A stretch of DNA of 64,000 nucleotides. Origin: Agarivorans albus (lineage in GTDB: Bacteria > Pseudomonadota > Gammaproteobacteria > Enterobacterales > Celerinatantimonadaceae). Positions within the stretch are counted from its first letter, which is position 1; each line of letters begins with the position of its first letter. Of the stretch, positions 45,631 through 55,245 are shown in pieces. The stretch spans positions 2,226,972-2,290,971 of the forward strand of contig NZ_AP023032.1 in assembly GCF_019670105.1 (NCBI RefSeq), written 5' to 3'. The position numbers were made by a program, and so were the translations under genes. Under the pieces are notes generated by a model. The model had not been told where the DNA came from, did no database searches, and saw nothing but the letters and a program-made list of their open reading frames with translations.

Positions 45631-47280
45631 ATGGCTATTCACCCTTTAGCAGGTAAGCCAGCTCAGGCTGAGCATCTTGCAAACATTCCACGTTTAGTGG
45701 CTGATTATTATCTATTAGAACCTGACGTATCTGTTCGAGAGCAGCAAGTGGCATTCGGCACTTCTGGCCACCGTGGTAGCTCAAGCAAAAAAGCGTTTAA
45801 CGAAAACCATATTTTGGCAGTAAGCCAAGCAATTGCAGAATACCGTTTAGCTCAAGGAACTACTGGTCCTTTATATATAGGTAAAGATACCCACGCGTTA
45901 TCAGAGCCAGCTTTTTGCTCAGCTATTGAGGTGTTTGCAGCAAACGGTGTAGAAGTACGCTATCAAGAAGGGCTGGGGTACACGCCAACGCCAGTTATTT
46001 CTCACGCCATTTTGGCTTACAACCGTTTAGGTAAAGAACAAGCAGACGGTGTAGTAATTACACCTTCACACAACCCACCAGAAGATGGCGGCTTTAAATA
46101 CAACCCACCGAACGGTGGTCCGGCTGACGGTGACGTAACCAAAGTGGTTCAAGACCGCGCCAATGAAATTCTGGCTAATGGCTTAAAAGAAGTTAAGCGC
46201 ATTAGTTACGACGAGGCTATCGCAAAACCTTCTATTGTCGCTATTGACTACATTAAGCCTTATGTTGACGACTTAGCAAACGTGTTAGATATGGATGCGA
46301 TTGCTAAAGCCAAAGTAAAAATTGGCGTTGATCCATTAGGCGGTAGTGGTATCGCGTATTGGTCGGTAATTGCTGAAACCTACGGTTTAGACATTGAAGT
46401 AGTTAACGACCGTGTTGATCCAACCTTTTCGTTTATGACCTTGGATAAAGACGGCAAAATCCGCATGGATTGCTCGTCTCCCTATGCAATGGCAAGCCTC
46501 ATCGCATTAAAAGATAAGTTCGATGTAGCAGTAGCTAACGATCCAGATTACGACCGCCATGGCATTGTGACCAAAAGCAGCGGTTTACTTAACCCTAATC
46601 ATTACCTAGCTGTAGCGATTAACTATCTGTACTCACATCGAAGCCAGTGGGGAGCTGATGCAGCAATTGGTAAAACATTAGTATCAAGCTCAATGGTTGA
46701 CCGTGTTGCAACTAGCCTAGGCCGTGAACTTAAAGAAGTACCAGTTGGCTTTAAATGGTTTGTAGACGGTTTATTCGATGGCAGCATTGCCTTCGGTGGT
46801 GAAGAAAGTGCTGGTGCTTCATTCCTACGTAAAGACGGTGGTGTTTGGAGTACCGACAAAGACGGAATCATATTAGCCTTACTCGCGGCAGAAATTATCG
46901 CTGTTACCGGTAAAGATCCTGGTGAACATTATCAGGGGTTTGTTGAACAGTTTGGCGAGCCTTGCTACAAACGTATCGACGCACCAGCCAGCATTGAACA
47001 AAAAGCGGTGTTAAGCGCACTAGACCCAGCCATGGTTGAAGCAGAAACCCTAGCTGGTGAAACGATTACCGCCAAGTTAACTGCTGCACCAGGTAACGGT
47101 GCAGCTATTGGTGGACTAAAAGTGGTTACCGAGAATGGTTGGTTTGCTGCTCGTCCGTCGGGAACTGAGGCTATCTATAAGATTTACATGGAAAGTTTCA
47201 AAGGTGAAGAGCATCTAGCCTTAATTGAACAAGAAGCTCAAACCATTGTTTCTGCAGCATTGGCAAAAGCTGGTCTATAA
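45631..47280 (+). CDS. pgm: Phosphoglucomutase (alpha-D-glucose-specific)
   Basis: A 549-residue enzyme interconverting glucose-1-phosphate and glucose-6-phosphate. The phosphoserine is S146 in [11 protein letters not shown], the metal loop is DPDYDRHG, the sugar loop is FGGEESAG and the phosphate loop is [10 protein letters not shown]. Length and motif positions match E. coli Pgm. It would carry the glucose-1-phosphate released by GlgP, the next gene downstream, into glycolysis. It probably forms an operon with seqA. Confidence 0.97.
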   Translation: MAIHPLAGKPAQAEHLANIPRLVADYYLLEPDVSVREQQVAFGTSGHRGSSSKKAFNENHILAVSQAIAEYRLAQGTTGPLYIGKDTHALSEPAFCSAIEVFAANGVEVRYQEGLGYTPTPVISHAILAYNRLGKEQADGVVITPSHNPPEDGGFKYNPPNGGPADGDVTKVVQDRANEILANGLKEVKRISYDEAIAKPSIVAIDYIKPYVDDLANVLDMDAIAKAKVKIGVDPLGGSGIAYWSVIAETYGLDIEVVNDRVDPTFSFMTLDKDGKIRMDCSSPYAMASLIALKDKFDVAVANDPDYDRHGIVTKSSGLLNPNHYLAVAINYLYSHRSQWGADAAIGKTLVSSSMVDRVATSLGRELKEVPVGFKWFVDGLFDGSIAFGGEESAGASFLRKDGGVWSTDKDGIILALLAAEIIAVTGKDPGEHYQGFVEQFGEPCYKRIDAPASIEQKAVLSALDPAMVEAETLAGETITAKLTAAPGNGAAIGGLKVVTENGWFAARPSGTEAIYKIYMESFKGEEHLALIEQEAQTIVSAALAKAGL

Positions 47281-47298
47281 TCTATAAGCACCGAATGA

Positions 47299-47325
47299 AG
47301 GGTATTGAATAAATACCCTTTTTTT
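47299..47325 (+). terminator. Rho-independent terminator of seqA-pgm
   Basis: AGGGTATT (47299-47306) pairs with AATACCCT (47312-47319) over a 5-base loop, followed by seven T residues. Confidence 0.92.
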
Positions 47326-47777
47326 GTGCATAAATTCCGCCTGAAAACGTATGCCAACTGCTTCAAATTGCAAGTTCTGTAATAGTTTTGTTACAAAAGC
47401 GCATTACAATGGTATAGGTCTATAATTTGAACGATTTGAGTCAAAAGCCCCGTATTAATTGATTCCGATCAAGATTGCTTCCGATTTACTTATGAAAGCA
47501 TTTTCAAATGCTGGGCTTTTGGCGGGTTTTCTTTACACTTCATTTCGGTTCTTTGAGTGAAAAAGCATTTTTTCCAAAAAATGCATAAAAATTTAGTCTT
47601 GAGAGAGGCTTTTTTACCTAAATGTGATGTAGAACGTATATAATATCGTTCCGCATCGGTAACATGAGCTCGGATTTTTGAGCACATACAGTCTTTTGTA
47701 GCATTTGTTGTTCGGTTAACCATCGAATGCTACGTTGGAAGATGTCACCACAAAGGTTAGATACAAAGGAAATTCAC
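47326..47777 (+). promoter_or_regulatory. Long structured upstream region of glgP, no gene
   Basis: About 450 bases without a credible protein gene. It holds three perfect inverted repeats sharing a GCATT/AATGC core: 47497-47512 (7-bp arms), 47565-47584 (9-bp arms, GCATTTTTT/AAAAAATGC) and 47698-47733 (8-bp arms GTAGCATT/AATGCTAC, with GGTTAACC nested in the loop). A TATAAT at 47639-47644 is the best -10. A 77-codon minus-strand frame crosses the region but is not convincing. AAAGGA precedes the glgP ATG. Confidence 0.6.
47620..47644 (+). promoter_or_regulatory. Candidate glgP promoter -10 with overlapping CRP-like half-site
   Basis: AAATGTGATGTAGA (47620-47633) matches the left arm and nearly the whole centre of the CRP consensus, while the right arm is poor. 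TATAAT (47639-47644) follows directly. If this is the -10, the CRP-like site lies over the -35/spacer, which is not a standard activating position. No good -35 was seen. Confidence 0.35.
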
Positions 47778-50252
47778 ATGGCCGCTAAAAAGGCAAAAGC
47801 AACAAACACAGTAGCGTTATCAAAAGATCAGTTTAAAGATGCTATCGTTAAACATCTTCGTAGTACTTGTGGTACTGACGAAGCTCGTGCTAACAATCAA
47901 GCTTGGTGGAAAGCCACTTGTGCAGCAGTAAACGAGTTGGTTTTCGAACGCTTAACTGAAACCTCTAAAGCGAATGCTGAGAAAGATTCTCGTGCAGTTC
48001 ACTACCTATCACTTGAATTCTTGATGGGCCGTTTAACAGTGAACAACATGCACAACGTAGGCGTTTTTGGCGCTGCACGTGATGCATTGGCAGATCTTGG
48101 TAAAGACGTTAACGACATCTGTGACGAAGAGCCTGATATGGCGCTTGGTAACGGTGGTTTAGGTCGTCTAGCTGCTTGTTTCATCGATTCTTTGGCTACT
48201 CTTAACTACCCAGCGGTAGGTTACGGTATCCACTACGAGCACGGTCTATTCCGTCAAGAAATTCAAGGCGGTCGTCAAATCGAACGTCCTGATAGCTGGC
48301 GTGAATACGGCAACCCTTGGGAAATCTGCCGTCCAGAATCAATTCAAGAAGTTCCTCTATACGGTTACGTAGAAACTGTATTTGGCGAAGATGGCAAAAT
48401 GCGCAAAGTTTGGCATGCTGGTCGTCAAATCAAAGGTGTGCCATGGGATATCCCAGTAGTTGGTTACGAAGCTAAAACTGTAAACGTATTACGTTTGTGG
48501 GAATCTAAAGCTGCTGACTTCTTTGATTGGGACGTTTTCAATGCCGGTGGTTACATCGATTCTCAATCTGAGAAATCTCAAGCTGAAGCTGTATCTAAAG
48601 TATTGTATCCAAACGATGAGTCAGAAGCTGGTAAAGAACTTCGTCTAATCCAACAGTACTTCTTCTGTGCTTGTTCACTAAAAGACATCATTCGTCGTTA
48701 CAAGCGTAACCACAGTGATTTCTCTCAGTTCTCTAAGCAAGCTGTTATTCAGTTGAACGATACTCACCCAACTGTTGCTATTCCTGAGTTGATGCGCATT
48801 CTTATCGACGAAGAAGGCTTGGTATGGGATGACGCGTGGGCTATCTGTAAAGAAACTTTCGCATACACTAACCACACTCTATTGCCAGAAGCGCTAGAAA
48901 AATGGGCTGTGTACTTGTTCGAGAAAGTACTTCCACGTCACCTAGAAATCATTTACGAAATCAACCGTCGCTTCCTAGAAGACGAAGTTGAAGCTAAATG
49001 GCCTGGCAACGACGAAATGAAACGTCACCTTTCTATTATTGAAGAAGGTGAGACTCGCATGGTTCGCATGGCGTTCTTATGTGTTGTTACTTGTTTCAAA
49101 ACTAACGGTGTTGCAGCAATGCACTCAGAGTTGGTTAAAGAAGATTTATTCCCAGAGTTCTACGAACTATGGCCTGAGCGTTTCGTTAACGTAACAAACG
49201 GTGTAACTCCACGTCGTTGGTTGCTTGCATGTAACGAACAGCTAGCTAACATGTACAACGAAACCGTTGGTACTGATTGGCCGCTAAAACTAGACGAGCT
49301 TAAAGGCGCTGCTAAATTTGCAGACGACGCTAAGTTCCAGAAAAACTTCATGGCGATTAAACGCGAGAAGAAAGTAGAACTAGCTGACAAGATCGAAGAG
49401 CTTTGTGGTATCAAGGTAAGCCCTGATGCAATGTTCAACGTTCTTATTAAGCGTCTACACGAGTACAAGCGTCAGCACTTAGCACTTCTACACATCCTTG
49501 CACTTTACCGTCGTTTACTTGAAAACCCAGATTACGATATGGGCCCACAAGTATTCATCTTCGGTTCTAAAGCTGCTCCTGGTTACAAGTTAGCTAAAGA
49601 CATTATCTACGCAATCAACAAAGTTGCAGATAAAGTGAACAACGACCCACGCATTAAAGACAAGCTTAAAGTTGTGTTCATGCCTAACTACCGTGTAACG
49701 CTAGCTGAGAAACTATTCCCAGCGGGTGACGTATCTCTGCAAATCTCTACTGCAGGTTACGAAGCATCAGGTACTGGTAACATGAAGTTTGCTCTAAACG
49801 GTGCCCTAACTCTAGGTACTATGGACGGCGCAAACGTAGAAATCCGTGAAGAAGTTGGTGACGAAAACATCTTCATCTTCGGTATGGATTGTGACGAAGT
49901 TAAAGCCCTTAAGGCTGCTGGTTACAACCCATGGGATTACTACTACGGTAACCCTGAGCTGAAAGCTGTTCTAGATTGGTTAGAAACAGACTTCTTCACT
50001 CCTGGCGCACCTGGTGAACTAGCTTCAATCAAGCATAGCTTGCTAGAAGGTGGTGACCCGTACCTAGTATTGGCAGACTTCGAGTCTTTCACTACTCAGT
50101 ACACTGCAGTAGACGTTGCTTACCGTGACCAGAAGAAGTGGGCTAAGATGGCTATCATCAACTCTGCTTCAGTAGGCAAGTTCAACTCAGACCGCTCTAT
50201 TGAAGATTACGTAGATCGTATCTGGAAACTTGAAAAAGTTATGCCTAACTAA
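47778..50252 (+). CDS. glgP: Glycogen/maltodextrin phosphorylase
   Basis: An 824-residue GT35 enzyme that releases glucose-1-phosphate from alpha-1,4-glucans, with [19 protein letters not shown] near the N terminus, [12 protein letters not shown] and the PLP-lysine region [17 protein letters not shown] are diagnostic. An upstream in-frame ATG at 47727 is rejected because AAAGGA precedes 47778. Codon choice is strikingly biased to CGT, AAC, GGT and CTA/TTG compared with neighbours, which suggests very high expression. GlgP and MalP are hard to separate by eye, and no mal or glg operon genes are adjacent. Confidence 0.95.
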   Translation: MAAKKAKATNTVALSKDQFKDAIVKHLRSTCGTDEARANNQAWWKATCAAVNELVFERLTETSKANAEKDSRAVHYLSLEFLMGRLTVNNMHNVGVFGAARDALADLGKDVNDICDEEPDMALGNGGLGRLAACFIDSLATLNYPAVGYGIHYEHGLFRQEIQGGRQIERPDSWREYGNPWEICRPESIQEVPLYGYVETVFGEDGKMRKVWHAGRQIKGVPWDIPVVGYEAKTVNVLRLWESKAADFFDWDVFNAGGYIDSQSEKSQAEAVSKVLYPNDESEAGKELRLIQQYFFCACSLKDIIRRYKRNHSDFSQFSKQAVIQLNDTHPTVAIPELMRILIDEEGLVWDDAWAICKETFAYTNHTLLPEALEKWAVYLFEKVLPRHLEIIYEINRRFLEDEVEAKWPGNDEMKRHLSIIEEGETRMVRMAFLCVVTCFKTNGVAAMHSELVKEDLFPEFYELWPERFVNVTNGVTPRRWLLACNEQLANMYNETVGTDWPLKLDELKGAAKFADDAKFQKNFMAIKREKKVELADKIEELCGIKVSPDAMFNVLIKRLHEYKRQHLALLHILALYRRLLENPDYDMGPQVFIFGSKAAPGYKLAKDIIYAINKVADKVNNDPRIKDKLKVVFMPNYRVTLAEKLFPAGDVSLQISTAGYEASGTGNMKFALNGALTLGTMDGANVEIREEVGDENIFIFGMDCDEVKALKAAGYNPWDYYYGNPELKAVLDWLETDFFTPGAPGELASIKHSLLEGGDPYLVLADFESFTTQYTAVDVAYRDQKKWAKMAIINSASVGKFNSDRSIEDYVDRIWKLEKVMPN

Positions 50253-50268
50253 GAACCTTAGTTCTTAG
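50249..50268 (+). repeat. Hairpin overlapping glgP stop codon
   Basis: CTAAGAAC (50249-50256) pairs with GTTCTTAG (50261-50268) over a 4-base loop and includes the stop codon. It directly precedes the terminator and may protect the 3' end of this highly expressed message. Confidence 0.55.
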
Positions 50269-50270
50269 CT

Positions 50271-50300
50271 AAAAAAGGGAGACAATGTCTCCCTTTTTTT
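50271..50300 (+). terminator. Rho-independent terminator of glgP
   Basis: GGGAGAC (50277-50283) pairs with GTCTCCC (50287-50293) over a 3-base loop, with A runs before and seven T residues after. Confidence 0.93.
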
Positions 50301-50355
50301 ATGTGTGAAAAACTAGCATACTATTGGCCACTTCTAAGATATCTAAGGACAAGAT

Positions 50356-51408
50356 GTGGCGAAAACAGCTTTAATCCAACAGGGTCTGCTAGCGTTCACC
50401 TTAAACTCTCCGCAAAACGCCAAACCCTTTGATTTTGAATTAGCCAATAATACCAAGGTGATGTTGTTAGCATCTGGTGTACTGCAATTCGAACCTAAAG
50501 AGTCAACATCTAGTCGAGCAATTGTGTTGTCTGCCGGAATACATGGCAACGAGACCGCGCCCATTGAATTCTTAGATAGACTAGTTTCTGATATTTTTGC
50601 CTTGGAAATAACACTAGACCAACCTCTGTTGGTTATTCTTGGTAACCCTCCAGCGATGATGGAGGCTAAAAGAGAGTTAAGTGTAAATTTAAATCGTTTG
50701 TTTATAGGTAAGCATAAAAATTACGAGCGCTGCTATGAAGTAGAACGGGCTAATCAATTAGAAACACTTTTAGACAATTTCTACCAAAGCTATCAGCATT
50801 TACCCGCCTATCATTTAGATTTACATACTGCGATTAGAGGTTCCAAACACGAAAAGTTTGCCGTTTATCCCTTTACCCAAGGTAAGCCATGGAAAAAATC
50901 GAGTTTAGCGCTGTTGCAATCTTGTGGAGTGGACTGTGTACTTTTTTCAAACGAGCCAGCATCAACATTTAGCTATCATTCAAGTGCTAAATACAATGCG
51001 GTAGCTTTTACCGTTGAACTAGGCAAAGTTCATGCTTTTGGTCAGAATGATTTAAGTAAGCTAGACCAACTAGTTTCTACGCTGCAACAACTGCTTAGTG
51101 CTAGCAAATTAAATTCATTAGAATTCGAAGCTAACAAAGCTATCTTGTTTGAAGTGAGTGATGTGGTTAACAAGCATCAAGAAGATTTTTGCTTTAGCTT
51201 CAATCAAAGCCAAGCCAACTTTACTGAATACCAAACTGGTTATGAGCTCGCCAAAGAGGGTAGTGAACGAGTAGTTATTAGTAACGGTCCTAAAGCCATT
51301 GTATTTCCTAATGACAAGGTAGCAATTGGTCAACGAGCAGTATTGTTAGTAAAAAGAATGACTCAATCAGATATTGTCCAAGCAGAAAAAAAACATAGGC
51401 TGATATAA
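50356..51408 (+). CDS. astE: Succinylglutamate desuccinylase/aspartoacylase family (AstE-like)
   Basis: A 350-residue zinc hydrolase starting at GTG after AAGGAC. Zinc ligands are H63 and E66 in GIHGNETAPIEF and H157 in YHLDLHTAIRG; a catalytic Glu lies in FTVELGKVHAFG. This is the pattern of AstE, which releases succinate and glutamate in the last step of the arginine succinyltransferase pathway. No astA, B, C or D gene is adjacent, so the exact substrate is less certain than the family. Confidence 0.85.
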   Translation: MAKTALIQQGLLAFTLNSPQNAKPFDFELANNTKVMLLASGVLQFEPKESTSSRAIVLSAGIHGNETAPIEFLDRLVSDIFALEITLDQPLLVILGNPPAMMEAKRELSVNLNRLFIGKHKNYERCYEVERANQLETLLDNFYQSYQHLPAYHLDLHTAIRGSKHEKFAVYPFTQGKPWKKSSLALLQSCGVDCVLFSNEPASTFSYHSSAKYNAVAFTVELGKVHAFGQNDLSKLDQLVSTLQQLLSASKLNSLEFEANKAILFEVSDVVNKHQEDFCFSFNQSQANFTEYQTGYELAKEGSERVVISNGPKAIVFPNDKVAIGQRAVLLVKRMTQSDIVQAEKKHRLI

Positions 51409-51415
51409 GAATATA

Positions 51416-51453
51416 AAGCTAGTGATTCTAATTTCACGATGCATCACTAGCTT
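51416..51453 (+). terminator. 11-bp hairpin downstream of astE
   Basis: AAGCTAGTGAT (51416-51426) pairs perfectly with ATCACTAGCTT (51443-51453) over a 16-base loop, 7 bases after the stop. There is no T run, so it is a weak or factor-assisted terminator. Confidence 0.5.
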
Positions 51454-51562
51454 ATAATCTGTTATGCAGGTCATTAACTTTGCGTTTACGCTAGCTAGTA
51501 AACAAAATACAGTACAACACATTGTTACAATCAAAGACGTATTGAAGCACTAGATCCCGTGA

Positions 51563-51568
51563 TATAAT
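51563..51568 (+). promoter_or_regulatory. Probable -10 element of ydiJ-ydiI
   Basis: A perfect TATAAT lies 40 bases before the ydiJ ATG. TTGAAG at 51542-51547 is a possible -35, but the 15-base spacing is short. Confidence 0.5.
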
Positions 51569-51608
51569 CCTTCCAATTTTTAATACCTTAGAGTGGGACA
51601 ACGGATTT

Positions 51609-54600
51609 ATGATCCCTAAGTTAAGCCCTCAGCATTCTCTTGAGGCTCTGTATTTAGATTATCTAGCGAAGCTTGAACAATCGGCTTTTTCTGGTGAAAT
51701 TCAAACTTCTTATGCCAGTCGTTTAGCGGTCGCTACCGATAATTCTGTTTATCAATATTTGCCACAAGCAGTCGTTTTCCCAAAAACAAGCAACGACATA
51801 AAGCAGATCTGCCGTTTAGCGTCCGCTTCAACTTTCCAATCAATTAAACTTAGCCCTCGGGGCGGCGGTACTGGAACCAATGGCCAGTCTTTAACCGAAG
51901 GTATCGTTGTCGATTTATCTAAGTTTATGAATAATGTCATTGAACTTAACGTTGAAGAGCGTTGGGTTAGGGTGGAAACGGGCATCGTAAAAGACCAACT
52001 CAACAGCGTGTTAAAAGAGCATGGTTTGTTTTTTTCACCTGATTTGTCCACCAGTAACCGCGCTACCTTAGGTGGTATGATCAATACCGATGCCTCTGGT
52101 CAAGGTTCGATGGTTTACGGTAAAACCAGCGATCATGTTATTGGCTTAAAAGCCGTACTAGCTAGTGGCGAAGAAATTGACACTGACCCAGTTAGGGTTG
52201 ATCACTTAGATCAGCAGCGAGAGTCCTTAACTGATATTTATGCTGCAGTTAAGCACGCCTGTGTTGATATGCGCTCGCTTGTCGAAGATAAGTTCCCAAA
52301 ACTTAATCGCTTTTTAACCGGCTACGATCTAAAAAATGCCTATTTACCTGAAGAAGATAGTGTGGATCTGACCCGTATCTTGTGTGGGTCGGAAGGTTCG
52401 TTGGCGTTTATCACTGAGGCTAAACTGGACTTAACCCCCATCCCCAAGTTTAGAACCTTAGTCACAGTTAAATACGACTCTTTCCAGTCGGCATTGCGCC
52501 ATGCTCCTAGTCTAGTTGCGGCGCAAGCCTTATCAGTTGAAACCATCGATTCAAAAGTGCTTAGCCTCGCGCAACAAGACGTTGTTTGGGACAGCGTTAG
52601 AGAGTTAATTAGTGATGTACCCAAGCAAGAAATGCAGGGCATCAACATTGTTGAATTTGCCGAAAATGATGAAGCCATTCAACAACAAAAAATAACTAAT
52701 CTTGTTGAGACCCTATCGGAAACGGGAGTTACCGAACTAGGTGTTATTGGTTTCCAAAGTTGTGATGACTTAACCAGCATTAATGCCATCTACAACATGC
52801 GTAAGAAAGCGGTTGGTTTATTAGGCAATACGGCAGGTAGTGCTAAGCCGGTAGCCTTTGCCGAAGATACCTGTGTACCACCAGAGAACTTAGCTGACTT
52901 TATCGTAGAGTTTAGAGAGTTACTTGATGGTAAAGGTTTGCATTACGGTATGTTTGGCCACGTAGACTCAGGCGTATTACATGTTCGTCCAGCCTTAGAC
53001 TTGTGCGACCCCGAACAAGAAATCCTTATGCGCGAGATCTCGGATCAAGTGGTAGCACTTACCGCCAAGTACAAAGGTTTAATGTGGGGCGAACACGGAA
53101 AGGGCTTTCGCTCCGAATATGGTCCAGAGTTTTTTGGTCAAGAACTGTTCTCTGAGCTTCGGAAAATTAAAGCTGCTTTTGATCCTTACAACCAAATAAA
53201 TCCGGGCAAGATTTGCACGCCTTTGCATAGCGAAGAGCAACTAGTCTCAGTTGATGGAACAAAACGCGGTGCTTATGACCGTGAAATAGCCATCGAGGTA
53301 CGCGACAGCTTTAAAAATGCCATGGAATGTAATGGCAACGGACTTTGCTTTAACTATGATACAAGTAGTCCAATGTGTCCTTCATTTAAAGCTACCGGAG
53401 ACCGCCGTTATTCACCAAAAGGTCGGGCTGGCTTAATGCGCGAATGGCTTCGCCAGTTAGCTGCGTTAAAAGTTGATCCGCTAGCTCAAGAACAAAAGCT
53501 AAACTCTAGGTTCATTTCTCCAGACAGTATTTTGCTAAAAATTAGAAATAGCATAGCTAAATCTAAAGGCGAGTATGACTACAGCCACGAAGTATATGAT
53601 GCGATGCAAACTTGTTTAGCGTGCAAAGCTTGTACAACAGGGTGTCCAATTAAAGTAGATGTCCCTACTTTTCGTTCTCGCTTTTTAAATGTTTACCATG
53701 GGCGTTACCTACGACCGCTTAAAGATTATTTTGTCGCTTACGTAGAGAGTTACGCGCCTTTAATGGCCAAAGCGCCGCGTTTATTTAATACCGCTATGTC
53801 TCCTAAGTGGGCAAGCATAGCGGTAGAAAAAACCATCGGTATGGTCGATATTCCGACTTTAAGCTTTCCTACATTGGCGCAACGGTTGCCAGAAAGCTTG
53901 ACCACCAAGTATGACTACAAAGCTTTACAAAGTTTAAGCGAAGAACAAAAACAAATAACGGTATTGGTAGTTCAAGACCCTTTTACCAGTTTTTACGAAG
54001 CAGAGTTGGTTGAAGACTTTGTTAAGTTAGCGAAAAAGTTAGGGTTAAATCCTGTGCTGTTACCGTTTAAACCTAATGGTAAGCCACAGCATATCAAAGG
54101 CTTTTTGAGTAAGTTTAATAAATCTGCGCAAACAAGTGCTGCGTTTCTAAACCAAGTTAGCGAACTAGGTATAAAAATGGTTGGTGTTGAGCCTGCTTTA
54201 GTACTTTGTTACCGCGATGAGTATCAACACGCGCTTGGCGATTTAAGAGGTGATTTCAATGTCTTGGTGGTGCAAGAGTGGCTCGATTCATTAGATGAAA
54301 GCTTATTTGAGAACCAACAAGTGACTGATAAGGATACCTGGTATCTATTCGGTCACTGTACTGAAAAAGCATTAAAAGCAGATGCATTTAAGCAATGGCA
54401 GCAAGTGTTCAATCGCTTTGGCGGTAAGTTAGAAGATGTCGCTGTAGGCTGTTGCGGTATGGCCGGTACTTACGGACATGATGCTAAGCAGTTAGCCACT
54501 TCGAAAGCTATTTATGAGTTGAGCTGGAAGCAAAAAATGGCAAGCTTACCAACAGAGCGGTGTATGGTTACAGGCTATTCTTGCCGAAGCCAAGTAAAAC

Positions 54601-54659
54601 GCTTAGAAGGTGAAAAACCAAAGCATCCGTTACAAGTGTTGTTGAGTTTACTGCCTTGA
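51609..54659 (+). CDS. ydiJ: FAD and Fe-S oxidoreductase YdiJ (D-2-hydroxyglutarate dehydrogenase type)
   Basis: A 1016-residue three-part enzyme. A PCMH-type FAD-binding domain (about 45-275, with SPRGGGTGTNGQSL), a FAD-oxidase C-terminal domain with HVDSGVLHVRP and MWGEHGKGFRSE, and Fe-S segments follow. Cys-rich motifs are MECNGNGLCFNY...MCPS and CLACKACTTGCPIKVD, consistent with 4Fe-4S clusters. The end has a CCG-type region with VGCCGMAGTYG. E. coli YdiJ oxidises D-2-hydroxyglutarate. Its stop overlaps the ydiI start. Confidence 0.93.
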   Translation: MIPKLSPQHSLEALYLDYLAKLEQSAFSGEIQTSYASRLAVATDNSVYQYLPQAVVFPKTSNDIKQICRLASASTFQSIKLSPRGGGTGTNGQSLTEGIVVDLSKFMNNVIELNVEERWVRVETGIVKDQLNSVLKEHGLFFSPDLSTSNRATLGGMINTDASGQGSMVYGKTSDHVIGLKAVLASGEEIDTDPVRVDHLDQQRESLTDIYAAVKHACVDMRSLVEDKFPKLNRFLTGYDLKNAYLPEEDSVDLTRILCGSEGSLAFITEAKLDLTPIPKFRTLVTVKYDSFQSALRHAPSLVAAQALSVETIDSKVLSLAQQDVVWDSVRELISDVPKQEMQGINIVEFAENDEAIQQQKITNLVETLSETGVTELGVIGFQSCDDLTSINAIYNMRKKAVGLLGNTAGSAKPVAFAEDTCVPPENLADFIVEFRELLDGKGLHYGMFGHVDSGVLHVRPALDLCDPEQEILMREISDQVVALTAKYKGLMWGEHGKGFRSEYGPEFFGQELFSELRKIKAAFDPYNQINPGKICTPLHSEEQLVSVDGTKRGAYDREIAIEVRDSFKNAMECNGNGLCFNYDTSSPMCPSFKATGDRRYSPKGRAGLMREWLRQLAALKVDPLAQEQKLNSRFISPDSILLKIRNSIAKSKGEYDYSHEVYDAMQTCLACKACTTGCPIKVDVPTFRSRFLNVYHGRYLRPLKDYFVAYVESYAPLMAKAPRLFNTAMSPKWASIAVEKTIGMVDIPTLSFPTLAQRLPESLTTKYDYKALQSLSEEQKQITVLVVQDPFTSFYEAELVEDFVKLAKKLGLNPVLLPFKPNGKPQHIKGFLSKFNKSAQTSAAFLNQVSELGIKMVGVEPALVLCYRDEYQHALGDLRGDFNVLVVQEWLDSLDESLFENQQVTDKDTWYLFGHCTEKALKADAFKQWQQVFNRFGGKLEDVAVGCCGMAGTYGHDAKQLATSKAIYELSWKQKMASLPTERCMVTGYSCRSQVKRLEGEKPKHPLQVLLSLLP

Positions 54660-55078
54660 GTATTTGGAATATGCCAATGAGCTTGGCTGGATTGAATAAG
54701 ATGGGCGAGGGCAATATGCTCGCCTATCTTGATATCGAGTTTATCGAAATTGGTGAAGAGTATCTTGTTGCTAAAATGCCTGTTACAGCCAAAGTAAAAC
54801 AGCCAATGGGCTTATTGCATGGCGGCGCAAACGTGGTGCTAGCAGAAAGCCTTGCCAGCTGTGCTTCATATTGCGTCGTTGGCAAAGACGCTATGGTAGT
54901 TGGCGTCGAAATTAATGCCAATCACTTAAAAGCTGTTAGGCACGGTGAAGTGCTCGCTACTGCATCACCAATAAAACTAGGCAAAACTTTGCATGTATGG
55001 CAAATAGATATCCACCAAAAATCTGATTTGGTATGTAGCTCTCGACTTACCGTAATGGTTAAATCTAAATCAATTTAA
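54656..55078 (+). CDS. Hot-dog thioesterase YdiI/MenI
   Basis: A 140-residue acyl-CoA thioesterase. The TTG start overlaps the ydiJ stop by 4 bases; it is supported because the reading SIWNMPMSLAGLNKMGEGNM aligns with the start of E. coli YdiI. The HGGANVVLAESLAS helix holds the conserved His and catalytic Glu. YdiI hydrolyses DHNA-CoA in menaquinone synthesis and other acyl-CoAs. No men gene is nearby, so a general thioesterase role is equally possible. Confidence 0.9.
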   Translation: MSIWNMPMSLAGLNKMGEGNMLAYLDIEFIEIGEEYLVAKMPVTAKVKQPMGLLHGGANVVLAESLASCASYCVVGKDAMVVGVEINANHLKAVRHGEVLATASPIKLGKTLHVWQIDIHQKSDLVCSSRLTVMVKSKSI

Positions 55079-55112
55079 GTGAAATTCTCGCCTAAAAATT
55101 GATCTCACCACA

Positions 55113-55132
55113 AGCAAATAACGATATTTGCT
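55113..55132. promoter_or_regulatory. Operator-like palindrome upstream of the second RND operon
   Basis: AGCAAATA (55113-55120) and TATTTGCT (55125-55132) are perfect complements with a 4-base centre, 114 bases before the first adaptor gene and 35 bases after ydiI. It could be a repressor site or a short ydiI 3' stem; no T run follows. Confidence 0.45.
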
Positions 55133-55245
55133 AACAATCTGAACTTTATAGAATTTCGTAGTCTAATTTAGCTCAAATATTTTGATGATTAGCCTTTATA
55201 GGTCTAACGTTGAATAAGTATTGGTAAATTAACTTAGGGATCTCT

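Noticed and set aside
47490-47723. 77-codon minus-strand frame upstream of glgP
   Set aside because: Composition is not protein-like, it lacks a ribosome-binding site, and it covers the -10 and inverted repeats of the glgP leader.
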